A stretch of DNA of 64,000 bases from Spodoptera frugiperda (Eukaryota; Arthropoda; Insecta; Lepidoptera; Noctuidae): NCBI RefSeq assembly GCF_023101765.2, contig NC_064238.1, positions 2,726,001-2,790,000 of the forward strand, given 5' to 3'. The first letter of the stretch is position 1. The number at the start of each line of letters is the position of its first letter. The notes under the pieces were generated by a model. That model ran no database searches. It was not told where the DNA came from and saw nothing but the letters and a program-made list of their open reading frames with translations. The translations under genes and the position numbers were made by a program. Below are positions 1-11,603 of the stretch, in pieces.

Positions 1-55
1 TTTTACTGGCTCCAGTGAAATGTCAAGTGAAAGTTGACAATGACGAGTGGTACCG
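1..55 (+). CDS. Candidate partial coding exon (3' end of an exon, plus-strand gene)
   Basis: The frame starting at base 3 is open through TTA CTG GCT CCA ... TGG TAC CG and gives LLAPVKCQVKVDNDEWYR. It ends at a good donor, CCG|GTGAGA, with GT at 56-57. The other two frames stop within 40 bases, and read-through of the donor meets TGA at 57-59, so splicing at 55/56 is the only way this frame continues. Codon choice (CTG, GTG, GAC, GAG, TAC) looks coding and differs from the AT-rich sequence after it. The exon leaves two bases (CG), which fit the first G of the acceptor exon at 34650. The acceptor of this exon lies outside the window. The peptide is not recognised; the WYR ending recalls Tudor- or SH3-like strands, but that is a guess. 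A second donor-like GTAAGT at 91 is only usable if this is the last coding stretch ending at the TGA. Confidence 0.45.
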
Positions 56-895
56 GTGAGAACGTCTAGAACTCATCTAGACAATACTGGGTAAGTATAG
101 TTTTTGCTCACAATACGAGTACGTAAACATGAGTCATTTGCTGTGTATTTTATAAATAATGTGCTATTGAGTAAAGTTGGTTGTGGGTTTTTTGTTAAAC
201 TTACTTAGGTTAAGTAATGCGTGTGATATCAGAAGAATAAAATTATGAGGACATTGTTTTTGACGCTTAAAGATACAGAAGTACCTTAATGATTAAAATT
301 ATTGAATAATGAGTAAGCCGATAATATAATAATTCATTTAGTATGTCTCACGAAAGTTATAATAAAATTAAAATTATTGATGTTGGCATTCAACATAACA
401 GATAAAAAAAGGGGAAAATGTACCAAAAATGACCTAGAAAGTAAACCATTTATAAGATAAACAATATTCAAATTATTTAGGAATAATTTCATAGAAAAAT
501 CACGTTCTCTTTAACATATTATTTCGTACAAAAACAGTCGTTAAAATGGCAAATTGGCCACAAACCGACACTTTCATATCATTAGTTATATTAACGGCTC
601 CGACCGCATTATTAAAATGTTTTCTGGTTGCCTTACGCTGGTAAAATATTTTACAATTTTTGTGTATAACATTTTAAACGTTGCTTTTTACTATAGATAA
701 TATTAAAATACATTATTTTTTAGGACTGGCAATGCAAAACTCAGATAATTTTATGATATATTGGGGATCATACCGACTTTAATCAGGTAAAGCTGAAAGA
801 TAGCAATTATTTTGAAGCAACTGATTGTCTTTTTTTACACAGCTTATTAATAATAAACTAATGATAGGATGATAAACTAATGCAAGGACTGTTTT
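56..895. other. AT-rich sequence, probable start of a long intron
   Basis: It begins with GTGAGA and contains a second donor-like GGGTAAGTA at 90-98. The rest is AT-rich with no ORF above noise and no repeat that I recognise. If the exon model for 1-55 and 34650 is right, this is the 5' part of a 34.6-kb intron. Confidence 0.4.
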
Positions 896-1062
896 GGGGA
901 AAATCATCCAATGACTTCTCTCGCCTAGAGCGAGGCGAGAGGGAGTGTCAGACACTTACTGACTAAAACTACCCCGTTCGTACTCCTGCTTTTTGAGCCG
1001 GAGCCCCAATAATCCCGGTATTCGCAGCTCCGGTTCAAGCATCAGCCATACTGGGCCCCATC
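896..1062 (+). repeat. Dispersed repeat family A, copy 1
   Basis: It shares the blocks AAATCATCCAATGACTTCTC, GAGGGAGTGTCAGAC, CTTACTGACTAAAA, CCCCGTTC.TACTCCTGCT and GCCGGAGCCCC with copies near 2990, 5966, 16820 and 53775 (plus) and 47670 (minus). The CTCTCGCC...GGCGAGAG section can fold as a hairpin. I recognise this kind of sequence from noctuid introns, but its class (SINE, MITE or Helitron) is not settled by the sequence here. It has no coding potential. Confidence 0.75.
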
Positions 1063-1440
1063 TCTATATCTACGATGAAGATTAAATAGTAGATCATAAT
1101 CTCTGTGACATACAAGAAATAACACAATGCAGGACTTTTAAAATACCTATCAAACAACGTTTCCAATCATGATGTTATGAGACGATTGTATGTAGAGTTA
1201 AACTAATATATTTTTTAATGTTTTGATGTACAGGTTCTATCTAAACAATGGTGCCATATTCCGACCAAGTGCTCAGATGCTTTATGAGATAACGCCCATG
1301 TCATAACTAACTGATGTGTGCGCGGCCTTATAGTCATGGGAAGGGTTAGCAAAATAACTCTCAATGTATAAATTAATTACATTTTTAGGATATTTTTCAA
1401 TTTGACCTGACTGTTTGTAGTTTGAAAGACTGCCCTTTGA
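1063..1440. other. Unique AT-rich spacer
   Basis: Nothing supportable was seen between the two repeats: no splice-site pair and no ORF beyond chance. Confidence 0.4.
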
Positions 1441-1590
1441 TTGAAAAATATTATTGGGTTTTTCGATATTTCGAAAATTTCTCAGTTTTATTACATGGGA
1501 CTTATAACACAAATGGTGAAAAGTGGGTATACATTTATAGCGGCATTACGTGCCGTAATGTATCTGCCTACCCTTTGGGGATAAAATATA
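1441..1590 (+). repeat. SINE family 1, 5'-truncated copy
   Basis: It carries the body and tail of the tRNA-headed SINE seen complete at 25102-25402: GGGTTTTTCG..., CAAAATTTCTCAGT-like block, TTACATGGGACTTATAACAC, AAATGGTGAAAAGTGGG, GGCATTACGTGCCGTAATG and TCTGCCTACCCTTTGGGG. The tRNA-like head is missing. The CATTACG-TGC-CGTAATG section is a perfect 7-bp inverted repeat shared by the family. The short ORFs read from this stretch on both strands are SINE sequence, not genes. Confidence 0.8.
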
Positions 1591-2280
1591 TTTACATTGC
1601 ATAGTATTGTAGTTTGAGTACAATCCTTCGTAGTCTGGTGATAATAATTTGTCGAATAGGTAGTTTTGAACTCAAGATTGGTGCCAGTTAAAATGTCCCA
1701 GGATTTGTTTAGACATGTGTAGATACATCTGTAATACATATGGGAAAAAGGCGCGGAACTATGTTATCAGGACGAAATTATTTATTTAATACTAAATAAT
1801 ATTATTCCAGAAGTGTCACCGAATTTTAATACTGAACTACTATTTTTATATTTATTCATAATTTTACTCACGTTTTTCTTTTGCGCCGTAAATTGATATT
1901 CAACCGACGCAAATATACGAAAGATGAATTATGATTGAAATAATTAAAAGTTAGCATGCGTGGAATAAATGGCTGAAATTAAATCGTTTGTTTGCCCTCT
2001 ACAAACTTTTTATAGGTATGTTAATTTTAGTACTTTTGAGTTAAGAAATATAAAGGTAAAATGTACCTGGTAGGCAAGTACCTATACTGTGTTAGGTATA
2101 TTGGTATATTGTGTTAGGTATTTTAAAACATAAATAGTATATTTTATATATTGGCTTATTATTTATTTCGGTTCAAATGTACATCTAACAACTGCATATT
2201 ATTGATGCAGTTGGTGTATTTAAAACTGGACCGAAATTACAAAATATTTAAGTTTTCCCATGATTAAGACACTAAACTCT
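1591..2280. other. AT-rich unique sequence
   Basis: No ORF, repeat or splice pair that I can support. A donor-like ACTCAC on the minus strand at 1866 has no matching acceptor. Confidence 0.4.
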
Positions 2281-2692
2281 ATATGTATTCCAAATATGAA
2301 GCTTCTAAGTCTGCTATAAGTGCCTTGGACTTTTGATGATCGGTGAGTCAGTGAGTGACAAAATTTAGAAACTTTAACAAGTTGTCATTCTTAAACTACT
2401 GGTTCAAATTGACTGAAATTTTAAATATTCCGTGTTTATACAATGCCGGATTAGTTACTGAAGATTCAGGTTTCTTGCTTTATCCACAACCGAATTATAG
2501 GGGTCGAAAAAGGCCCGAATTGCTTCGAGAAAAGGATGGTACGGCCGTGCCGCTTTTTTTGCTCGACTTGCAAACACTGCCGTGCCCCCAGAACTCTTAG
2601 GAAGGTTAAAATTTTTTTAAGCCATAAACAATCTGCCTCAACTCTTTCTGCTGACCGTACAGAGGTCGTCACTTGTCTGTGAAGCCACACAC
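2281..2692 (-). repeat. Dispersed repeat family J (LINE-tail-like), minus orientation
   Basis: Read on the minus strand it contains the GACTCACTGACTCACCGATC run, GATCATCAAAAGTC, a CAATTTGAACCAGTAG block, then GAATTCGGGCCTTTTTCGACC-type and GCGGCACGGCCGTACC segments. I recognise this order from repeated lepidopteran sequence. The 74-81 aa ORFs in it on both strands are by-products of the element. The GACT-rich tandem portion at 2343-2358 is typical of the family. Class unknown; only one copy is in this window. Confidence 0.45.
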
Positions 2693-2989
2693 TTTTTTAT
2701 TTTCACCCATTAGTTTCTTAATTAATATCCCGAGCTTGGCATGTTAAGGGTCCCAGGTTCGAATCAATCATAATTATTTGTTATAAAATATTTATAATAA
2801 TTCCACTAATAGATTTACCTCGGTTATTTAGTATGAAAAGAATATGTACACGTCATGAAATGTTACAAGTCATTAGAAAGAGATAGATTGGAGGTTGAAA
2901 TTACTGTGTTGTTAATTGTTAAGCCTTTTTAATGGTTAAATAATAAAATAATACAATTGTAAACTGTCTGTGGTGAGTATTTTGAGATG
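2693..2989. other. AT-rich spacer with isolated B-box-like motif
   Basis: CAGGTTCGAATC at 2755-2766 resembles a tRNA B box, but there is no cloverleaf and no A box at the right distance, so it is at best a decayed tRNA-derived fragment. Confidence 0.25.
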
Positions 2990-3150
2990 TGATGAGGCAA
3001 GAGGGAGTATCAGACTCTTACTGACTAAAAACCACCCCGTTCCTACTCCTGCTCTTCGAGCTGAAGCCCCGGTAACCCGCTAGGTAGTCCGCAGACATCA
3101 GCCCTACTAGGTCCCATTTGTGGTAGCCTGATGGCTCTTTGAGGCGTTGC
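2990..3150 (+). repeat. Dispersed repeat family A, copy 2
   Basis: It matches copy 1 over GAGGGAGTATCAGACTC, TTACTGACTAAAAACCACC, CCGTTCCTACTCCTGCTC and AGCCCCGGTAACCCGCTAGG. It extends further 3' than the others, through a CAGCCCTACTAGG.CCC segment and a short TGATGGCTCTTTGAGGCG tail. Confidence 0.75.
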
Positions 3151-3898
3151 TCGCCATCCGCAAACCAACTATAAGGTATCCAATATAGACTTAATACTTT
3201 AAGCTCAAAACAAATTCCTCGGTAAATAGAAACCTGACCTGACCCAAGGCCTTGTATTCGATCTTGAATTTAGTCACGCATAGACTAAATAGCAGCATAG
3301 CATGCTGAACTTTTATGAAATGACATACCTAACATTGTATCATAACTACCTACATCTTACAAGGAAAAAGTAATGATTAATTAAAACCTCAGAAACCCAG
3401 CATCTAACACGAAAAATATGAATAATGAATTTCGCCATTATGATTCATATTACCTAGATCGATTACCGGTACGCTGTCAAGTGAAATCATTCATCAAGAT
3501 GACTTCTGACTGACAGTTCGCGAACCTAATAAAAGTAAAGATAATAATTAATACTGATTCATTAAGTTCCTGGAATCATTATTGATAGTGAATGAATTCG
3601 CCTTGTTTGTCTGTCACCGCTGTTGAGTAAAGGGACTTAGGTTGAAAATCCGGGTCAGCAAAGTAGGTATTGATCAAATGATCACAAAAGAGATATGAAA
3701 TGAGGTAACAAGGCATGTCATGAGGTTATTCCTAGTTCGGTCAAAGTAGGCATTGAATACTGATATTGATGGTTGAAATGAAAAAATCTTACTTGTAACA
3801 TAATGCCTGGCATTATGCTAGGATGCCAAGTGTAAGACAATATGCTCGCCATCATCACATTGGTCCCATAACAAAAGTTGTTGAAAGTGTAAGTTTCT
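3151..3898. other. Unique AT-rich sequence
   Basis: A minus-strand donor-like GTAAGA at 3782-3787 follows a short open frame, but no acceptor with a pyrimidine tract precedes it, so I do not call an exon. Nothing else is supportable. Confidence 0.35.
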
Positions 3899-4072
3899 TT
3901 TTTATGGAATAGGTGGCAAACAATCAAACGAGTCACTTAATGGTAAGCGATCAGCGCCGCCCATGGACATCCGCAACACCAGAGGAGTCACAGGTGCGTT
4001 GCCGGCCTTTTAAAAAGGAGTATGCTCTTTTCTTGAAGGTTTGAAGGTCGTATCGGTTCGGAAATACCGAAG
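3899..4072 (+). repeat. Dispersed repeat family D, copy 1 (near full length)
   Basis: It has the ordered blocks CAAACGAGTCACTTAATGGT, AAGCGATCAGCGCCGCCCAT, GGACATCCGCAACACCAGAG, GTGCGTTGCCGGCCTTTT and TTCTTGAAGGTTTGAAGGTC. The same order appears at 60603-60806 and, reversed, at 63220-63372. A short 5' piece lies at 31202. Common in lepidopteran introns; non-coding. Confidence 0.8.
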
Positions 4073-5965
4073 TTACATTACAATTGACTCATAATATGTA
4101 CAATCGAACATCTCTGCCTACCCTTTCAAGGAATAAAATGGCATCATCATTCAATAACCATATTCAAGTTTCTGGAAATCATTAATGCCTGGATGCGAAT
4201 CAATCTGCAACGACGGATTGAAATTAATGTGCACTTATAATACGCTACCTCGCTCCAAAGGTAGGCCTGCCTTTATTACATGAAACTAATTAGCAATTAA
4301 TGTGATCGCGTATATTGCATAGTGCACTTACATTTCATATGTCATGTTTGATACTTTAATAATAGGTACTTGGTAGAGTTACAATCATAATAACAATTTC
4401 AGTCTTATATCATTTGTTCCGCCATGTTGTTCATTAGTATGAGCCCTGTCGTGGCTTGAAACTAGTTGAGGTACCTGGTTGACAAGTTGCGTGAATAACA
4501 TTTGCAAGCTTATGTGATCGAAATCTTCTAATGTGTCAATTATCTCCATTTCTATATTGTTGTCATATTAACGACAATTTTTAGCATATTTTTCACTAGC
4601 TAAACGGCCAACAATAATCTTTGAATCACAATTCTTATAGTTTCATTTAGATGCAGATTGACGCCGCTAATTGTCCCTTCATGTTAAAGAAACATGGTCC
4701 AAAGCACGTACGAGTCATCATTATTGCGAAAATAACCTTTAACATTGTGCAATAAAGGTCAAAATCCTGTTTATTGGGAATATGCGGTAGGTATATGCAA
4801 ACTTATTAAGTGAGATAAGCTTTCGTGGATAACTAAGTGGTTGCAGTCAATTGATTGAAGAGGCTATTAACGCAGTCGATGACTTGTAACATGTCATTAC
4901 TGGTATTGCAATGTTTTAATATGACATGTTAATGTATGACTGGATTGACTGTGTGGAGTCACGATATGGAACCTTTTAACCAAAGAATGTCTTGTTTCCT
5001 TTCAGTAAAAAACGTGAGCAAAAATGGAGAACATTTAAGAAAAAAGTATTTATTTCAGTAACAACTATCATTACAGAATGAATCCAATTCGATAGTGTAG
5101 CAGTCTTGCAAGATATTTTGTACTTATAACATAGTTTAATTAATAAGTAAAATGTTGAAATACTTCATGTCTTAATCTAAATGCTATGAGTACTTGTGTT
5201 TTAAGAACCACCACATAAAAAAAATGTAATAGCAAACATCTGAACCAGAAGGTCAAGAAATAACAGAGCATAAATTTAATAGTTTTACGCTTTAAATTAA
5301 ATCAATGACAAAACCAAATAACCATGCTCCCAAAAATCACCCAATTTCAAACCAAAACCATTCACCGAGCAAATTCAATAACAAAAAAAATTGAACATTA
5401 TCAGCACTTTCTTCTTCCTTACAATCATTATGAATCCTTAATTGCCATTAGGGTGTTTGGCAATAAATTTTAATGATAACCTAAAGTTATTCATTACCTA
5501 ATCACGCTCGAGTGTGGCCACTATGATTGATGAAGGCTTCCCTAGCTTATCCCGAGTGAATGAGACTAGCTGAGCGGAAACATTCGGTCAATCATTCGTG
5601 TTAAGATGTGTAATGATGGAAACAAATGTGGTGAGAGCTAGGGTGTGATATTCTTTTTGTTTTTGTATTATTTGTGTAGTTAAATGGGTGTGTAATTGTT
5701 TGGAAAGGGCTTTATTTATGTTAAGAACTATCAACAGGTATTCAGTTATAATATCTTAAAGTTCGTTATTTAAATAATTATATTCTCTTCTTTAAATTTG
5801 AGAAACCAATGTATCGATACTATATTATACATAGGTAGGTATAACGTCTGTAAGTGATAAAATAGCTAATGAAAAAGCTGACGAAACACAAAATCAGTAT
5901 CTAAAGTAAGTATTAATATACACAAACTAAGAACAACGTCCAATATATCCCGAAACCATTTTTTA
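4073..5965. other. Unique AT-rich sequence with a possible regulatory patch
   Basis: At 4108-4140 there is a short SINE1 3'-end fragment (TCTGCCTACCCTTTCAAGGA). The stretches 4200-4330 and 4600-4680 are richer in CpG and in TAAT/ATTA cores than their surroundings and could be cis-regulatory. A good acceptor, TTGTTTCCTTTCAG, ends at 5005, but only a 17-codon lysine-rich frame follows it, with no clear donor. No gene can be supported. Confidence 0.3.
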
Positions 5966-6066
5966 AGGAGGGAAAATCATCCAATGACTTCACCCGTCTT
6001 AGGCAGGAGTGACTAAAAACCACCCCGTTCCCATTCCTGCTTTTCAAGCCGGAGCCCCGGTAAACC
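5966..6066 (+). repeat. Dispersed repeat family A, copy 3 (internally shortened)
   Basis: GGAAAATCATCCAATGACTT, then a deletion, then GTGACTAAAAACCACCCCG, CATTCCTGCTTTTCAAGCCG and GAGCCCCGGTAAACC. The central GAGGGAGTGTCAGAC segment seen in copies 1 and 2 is lost. Confidence 0.7.
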
Positions 6067-6417
6067 TAACCTAACCTATACCCCGAAACACTGACCTAGA
6101 AACAATTTAAATAAAAAAAGCAAAATAAATACCACTCACAACTCTTTTACCTCTCCTGACCTATCTTTAGTATCTTTGATTATCTCCAAAACCGAATCAA
6201 GTAACCTTTTTTACCAAAAAGACCGAGGTTCCAATCAAACCACGTAATTTGTTCGGTGGGGAAATGGTAGCATTGAGATAGTGTGCCCATTTATATGGCC
6301 ACCACTGTAACTAATATTGAACTGATTTTGTTGCTTCCATTTGTACAAGATGCCCCAATTTGTAAATGATGTGTGTTTTAATGTAAAATGTTCTGTTAAA
6401 GTTATAGTGATCATAAT

Positions 6418-6690
6418 CTATATATTAATACGTGAAGCAAAAACTTTGTAATTCTTTTTACGAAAATTGCGCGGACGTAGGAGCATAAAATTTGGTACAC
6501 TTATAGTTTATGTGTAGGAGAAGTGCATAGCGCTAATATTTTTCAAAAATAATGCTTATAAAGTACATTAAATCAATAAATAAAACATTACACACACATG
6601 CATAGTATCTGATCGTATTTGACAAAACGTCAAAATCGATAGATATAGATATTGCGATGATATTCTCACGTCTCATATGAAAAGAGTTTT
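6418..6690 (+). repeat. Dispersed repeat family F (LINE/SINE-like)
   Basis: It starts at TATTAATACGTGAAGC and runs through AAAACTTTGTA, TTACGAAAATTGCGCGGACG, GGAGCATAAAATTTGGTACA and CAAAAATAATGC. I recognise this sequence as one of the commonest dispersed repeats of moths and butterflies. It has no coding capacity. The 3' limit is uncertain. Confidence 0.6.
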
Positions 6691-6844
6691 ATAAAAGAGT
6701 TTGAGTTAAATAAAAATTATCCTTCAACGTACGTTAAGTGGTATTGTAAATTAAATCATATATGGTCGAATTTCGGCCACTAGGCGACCACTAGTTATAA
6801 CTAAATGAAATTCGATTTGTAATAGTATTTTGTTCTTTACGTTC

Positions 6845-6995
6845 TTTCCCCACACTAGGATTTTCTCCTGTCTTGTGGTTGCGTTTACAAACATACAATT
6901 TCACATACACATGACACCCAGACCCGAAGCAACAATTTGTGGATCACACAAAGAGTTGCCCCGTACGGGAATCGAACCCACTATCCGTTGCACAC
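6845..6995 (-). repeat. SINE family 2, copy a (minus orientation)
   Basis: The minus strand reads a B-box GGGTTCGATTCCCGTACGGG, then CTTTGTGTGATCCACAAATT, GGGTCTGGGTGTCATGTG, ATGTTTGTAAACGC and GGAGAAAATCCTAGTGTGGG. The same order occurs at 18318-18519 (minus) and 28941-29143 (plus). The tRNA-like head here is cut off beyond the B box. The two 74-76 aa ORFs over this stretch are SINE sequence. Confidence 0.85.
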
Positions 6996-7077
6996 GTTAT
7001 AAAGAGTCTATTTATAGAAAGTACAAAGCAAATAACAGATCTAGAACTCGTTAACGTATTTTGTAATAACATCCTAT

Positions 7078-7160
7078 CATTAACTGCCGCCATATTGGAA
7101 GGACAGATGCGTCCGCGCCGTTACATCGCTCACCTGTTACCCGGGGCGAAAAGAAAAGGG
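7078..7160. other. CpG-rich patch, probable repeat fragment
   Basis: TAACTGCCGCCATATTGGAA, GATGCGTCCGCGCCGTTACA and CGCTCACCTGTTACCCGGGG stand out sharply from the surroundings. The minus strand includes AACAG|GTGAGC, donor-like but with no exon behind it. I have an impression of this block recurring in noctuid DNA, so a repeat is more likely than an exon or promoter. It is single-copy in this window. Confidence 0.35.
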
Positions 7161-8175
7161 GTATTTTAGATCACCTTTAATTTAACGTCCTCATTTGATT
7201 TGATGTTGCGAATTTGCATCTGAGGTTTTGAGCGTGAAATTATGGGACATTATGTAAGATTCGGTATTTGCTGCTATGGGGGATAATTCAGACGTGACTT
7301 TTCAAGTGTGGTCCAGAAAAGGCCTTTAGTTTGTTGTGTAGGTAATAAATAGGTACACTAACTTTGTGTTTTTGAATGTTACTAGGTTATGCGGTTGAAG
7401 GAGCGTGGTAGTATATTATAATTTTGCGGTAAATGCATAAAGTTAACAGTTTATGCTTCTAAAATTATCGTAGACTGTGTAACCCAGTTAAATATTTCTA
7501 CCTTAATTAGATTTAAAGATAGCAATAATTTTTGAGACTTGCTATTTTCTTTAATTTTATTGTTTTCTTTGACTATAAAGCAAAGGAGTCCATAGGTTCT
7601 CTTAAAACTAATTCAGCCATTTTCTCAGTTCTTCAATCACACGCCAGATGATACAGTTACTACTCTCATCAAAAATAATGTACGTATAAACATTACCAGA
7701 TTAGTTCCATAACCATAAAGTCCGTACGAGCAATTAAACCATAAAACAAAATCGCATTCCATAAGAAAGTTTCATATCAACGTCTATGAATTAATTAAAA
7801 ATGTATTAAAAGCGTTAAAACGTGCTATCTCGTATGTAGTTTATAATTGCATAGAAAATAATGCGCCAGTCTTTCATTATGTCTGCAAGCCCGCTTCGCA
7901 GTGACGGCTTCATTACGTCGAATAAAAAAACCCGGTAATTCCTTCTTTTTCATTTTATTTATCGGTTCGTTAAAATGTTCGTTTTAGAATTGCGTGTAAT
8001 TTATTTTTCTCTGAGAAACGCTTTAACGATCTACAGCTAGCGACATTTGTAATCGGAATTGTTTTAGTTTTAAAGAAGTTCAGTTGTTTGTGTGTAGTTT
8101 GTTTATTAGCATTTAATGTAAATCTTTGTGTTAACTCGACTTACATTAAATTTGTTTAATTGACTACACTGTACT
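7161..8175. other. Unique AT-rich sequence
   Basis: It contains a short hairpin at 8111-8151 (14-bp arms with one mismatch, 13-nt loop), too short to be a pre-miRNA by itself. No gene, and no further recognised repeat. Confidence 0.35.
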
Positions 8176-8352
8176 ACTAGCTGATCCTGCAAACGTTGTT
8201 TTGGCTTATAAATTATTTCTAGAAAATAGGTAGTAAGTAGCCGATTCTCAGACTTACTTAATTACGCATATAAAATTTGGTAAAAATCGTTAAGGCCGTT
8301 TCGGAGGAGTACAGTAACTAACATTGTGACATGGAAATTTTATATATTAGAG
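8176..8352 (+). repeat. Dispersed repeat family G (retroelement 3'-end-like)
   Basis: It begins ACTAGCTGATCCTGC.AACG, continues through TAAGTAGCCGATTCTCAGAC and ATATAAAATTTGGTAAAAAT, and ends GCCGTTTCGGAGGAGTACAG, CATTGTGACATGGAAATTTT, ATATATTAGA. This start and end are typical of a widespread arthropod repeat. It is non-coding and degraded. Confidence 0.65.
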
Positions 8353-10423
8353 TACAATCAAGAATGCAGTTTTTCGTAAATGTACAAGAAATTAGGATTA
8401 ATGTATTTACACAGTAACTTTAAGATTCCATCATTCAGCCAATACTTTTTGATCATCACAAATAACACGATTGCGTTCCATCATAAATTCGTCATATTAA
8501 ACCCGCACTTGATTCGCGTGCCGTGCTCGCGTGACGGCCTACCGACGTTGCTTTTATGCGTTTTCATACTGTAAGCTCAGTACTCCTTCTTAACCTATAT
8601 AGGGAATGAGAGGTAAGCGCTTAGCTAACGCAGGGTTTATAGTATTGTCGTACTTACGTTTATACTACATATTGTTGTGTTGGTGAAGCCATTTGTATGT
8701 TGTTAATGTTCATGTAGTGTACTAGGTTGACGAATGGGTCATTTTCTATGTAAACATTTTATTTAAGTGCAATTTTTATTACAAATCAAGAATTTGTTTT
8801 AATTCAGTTTGTCAGTGTTTCGTAAACAGTGGATAGCGGGCTTCTGCACACCTATGCATCTTCTCATCAATTTGCTGTAGAACAATTACTGATGTTAATT
8901 TTCCTAATTCTAACTAAACAATGGGTCCTTCCTTAGGAAGCAATGGATACTGAACGGCACGCATACAATATTCCTTATTCAAGGATATTTTCACAACGGG
9001 AGAGTTTTATAAACTTCGAGCCATAACTGTCAACCCTACCAACATACTTTACAATGGCTCCATAACAAAGTCGATCACAAGCGCACTTTAAAACTAGAGC
9101 ACGTCATTCTAACTACGTCACAACATATGATCGAACATACTCCATCCAATTGAAATCGTTCCATTCAAATTCTTTTCAAATTCAAATTTGAATTCGCAAC
9201 GGACAACAGGCAACGACAACACTGTCCGTTTGTATAGTGACGGGAATCGGGCGCTTGAATCGATTATTCGAATGAGCTGTCTATCTGATTGTAGTCGGGA
9301 ACGGGACCGTCTCATTCTGAACATATGTTGAACGAGTGAATGATGTTTTGTTGCGAATGTTTTGGGAATACTTATCCATCGATTTTGAAATGCTTTATTT
9401 TTATATTTCACTTAATTTTTTTTTAGAAATTATGTTAAGATAAATTGCCACAATCTCTACTTGTTACATTTGATTTTTTGCTCACACCAACACGACAAAA
9501 TTGTCGGTATAATGTGGGCACCAGCACGATCCAAGTCGAATTATCTTAAAAGTACTCACATTCGATTCTTTATGTATTCCAATCATGTCATAAATTAGCA
9601 TGAAAATATGCACACGTGCGATCTCCGATGCGTTATTAAGAGTGATGCCTGCAATTCTCGTAAGTGAGCGGAACGTTCCGCCGCGCTCGAACAAAAGGGC
9701 CCGAAGATAAATATCAGTTTGAACGACGAATGATATAATCAAAATCGGCCATCAATAATATCAGCGGGCAATTTCATACAGATTATCATGAAAGTCAAAT
9801 TAACAGGGATCAGATTTGTTCAAACACACGATTTTAAATGTTGAAATGTATCAGTGACTGTATTATCTCATCAAACGGCCGAGCGGTTAGAGATCCCATT
9901 AGGATAATGGTCGGCTGTAGTTGACTAATGGCCGTGTGTTCAGAGCTCTTTCATTCACTCGTTCGCATTCCATTCAACTCGTTCATACGGTCGCTGGGCT
10001 ATTTACAGCTTTATGAGTCCGCGCCGAAGATCAAATAAGTCTTGATTTATTTAAATATGCTTTGGAATTTTGTGCTATATTGAAATCGTTTTGATGGAAA
10101 GTGGCTCTTCTATCCTATTTGTGTACTAAATTGAATATAATTTATTGGAATCAGATGCGAGAAGTGATAGAATTAAAGGCTCTCAGTGCTACTTCAAGTA
10201 TGATAGATATTTATTACTTTTGCTCTGTACTTAACATACTTGGTAAGCTCTGACGAAGCACTGGCTCCGAATTTGTGACTTAACAACAAATAAAAGGCAA
10301 ACAAATAATGTAGAGCAGGGCACCATCTACCTTGGTGAACTGGTGATATCGGCAAAGTGGCTGGCAGTACCTGGATGTGAAGATGAAGTTCAGTGGCGTA
10401 CTGTTATAAAGGCTTATTATGAT
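8353..10423. other. Unique sequence with CpG-enriched patches
   Basis: Stretches 8505-8560, 9180-9310, 9600-9720 and 9880-10040 are richer in CpG than the background. They contain a perfect 14-bp palindrome GCGGAACGTTCCGC at 9668-9681, a CACGTG E-box at 9613-9618 and a plus-strand donor-like CTC|GTAAGTG at 9659. Short frames are open here on both strands, but none has a convincing acceptor plus donor. Cis-regulatory DNA is the more likely reading. Confidence 0.3.
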
Positions 10424-11207
10424 AACTAGCTTTTGCCCGCGACTTCGTTCGCGTGGAATAGTGACTTCCGGCAAATTTTTGGTTTTAACCACATAGTTCC
10501 CATAGCTATAGGCTGATGATGATGATGATGATGAGTTCCCGATCTCGCGGGATCTTTTCAAAAATGAGATGTGGAAGATATTCCAGGGAACTCTTCAAAA
10601 ATCAACATAATGAGCTCTGCGTTTGATTTTAATAGATGTATACTCACTTAGGGCATTGAAAAAATAGTTTAAAAACGGACTTTAACTAAAGAAATATTAT
10701 AATCTTTCCGAACTTAAGATGAAAACTAACTTAAAACTAAAGAAAGCTACGAATTACGAATTTATAACAATTAAAAAAGAAATTATATTAGAACCTATCC
10801 TTTATGCTATAATAACCAAGCTTAAACTAAATAATTTAAAAGAAACGACTTAAATCTAATCTAATTAATTTATAAATTAGACTTACAATTTTATTAAAAA
10901 AACTAACTACAGTAACTACTAATAATCGATATCAAACTAAACCTACGTTAAAAAGTTTAACCAGAAAACCAGGAAAACCCAACAAATAAACTTATTAATT
11001 GACAAATACAACGAAACCAATTTAGAATATACGAAACAGCAGGACCACTACAGACAAATAATCATACGACTGATAATACACTTTTTCTACAATAGTACCG
11101 AAGCGCTCGGCCGATACCCAACCAAATAATTGTAACAAAACCATAGCGCAATCTATTTCGATCCCAACGCCATCTATCGAGGATAAAGACAACTTGGATT
11201 ATTTATT

Positions 11208-11505
11208 TATACTCCGTTCGGGCATTTTCTTTGTACTAAAAGTTTAATTATATTGATATAATTTTTTTCATACCTTTTTACTATTTGTTAACTTTTTTCG
11301 ATGAATTAAAACAATAACATGAACCGAAGTCGTGTAACGATCGACATAGAATTATCTATACTCCGTTAGAGCGTTTTCTTTGTACTAAAAGTTGTATTAT
11401 GTTATATTTTTCATTGCTTTTTACTATTTTGTAAAAACAAATTTCCAATGAATTAAAACAATAACATGAACTGAACAATTGTAATTACACCATTGCGCGA
11501 TCAAC
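11208..11505 (+). repeat. Imperfect tandem duplication, about 149 bp per unit
   Basis: Two units start at 11208 and 11357. Both contain TATACTCCGTT, TTTCTTTGTACTAAAAGTT, CTTTTTACTATTT and GATGAATTAAAACAATAAC-like segments followed by ACATGAAC. The second unit ends close to an inverted copy of the CTCCGT motif (CTACGGAGTATA at about 11515). Confidence 0.75.
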
Positions 11506-11603
11506 GCCATCTATCTACGGAGTATAGGAACAGCCCGACATTGTTCAATTCCGTACTATAAGTACGAAATTGAACAATAGATGGCGCTGTATGTCCAGAA
11601 TAA

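Noticed and set aside
2466..2690. 74-aa minus ORF
   Set aside because: Lies in a dispersed repeat; both strands are open because of local composition.
3718..3936. Minus exon ending at GTAAGA
   Set aside because: No acceptor with a pyrimidine tract upstream; the frame length is within chance.
8111..8151. Possible miRNA hairpin
   Set aside because: The stem is only 14 bp and does not extend; too short for a pre-miRNA.
9882..9960. tRNA-like GGCCGAGCGGTTAGAG string
   Set aside because: The B box is absent (GTGTTCAGAGC is not GGTTCGANTCC) and no acceptor stem pairs.
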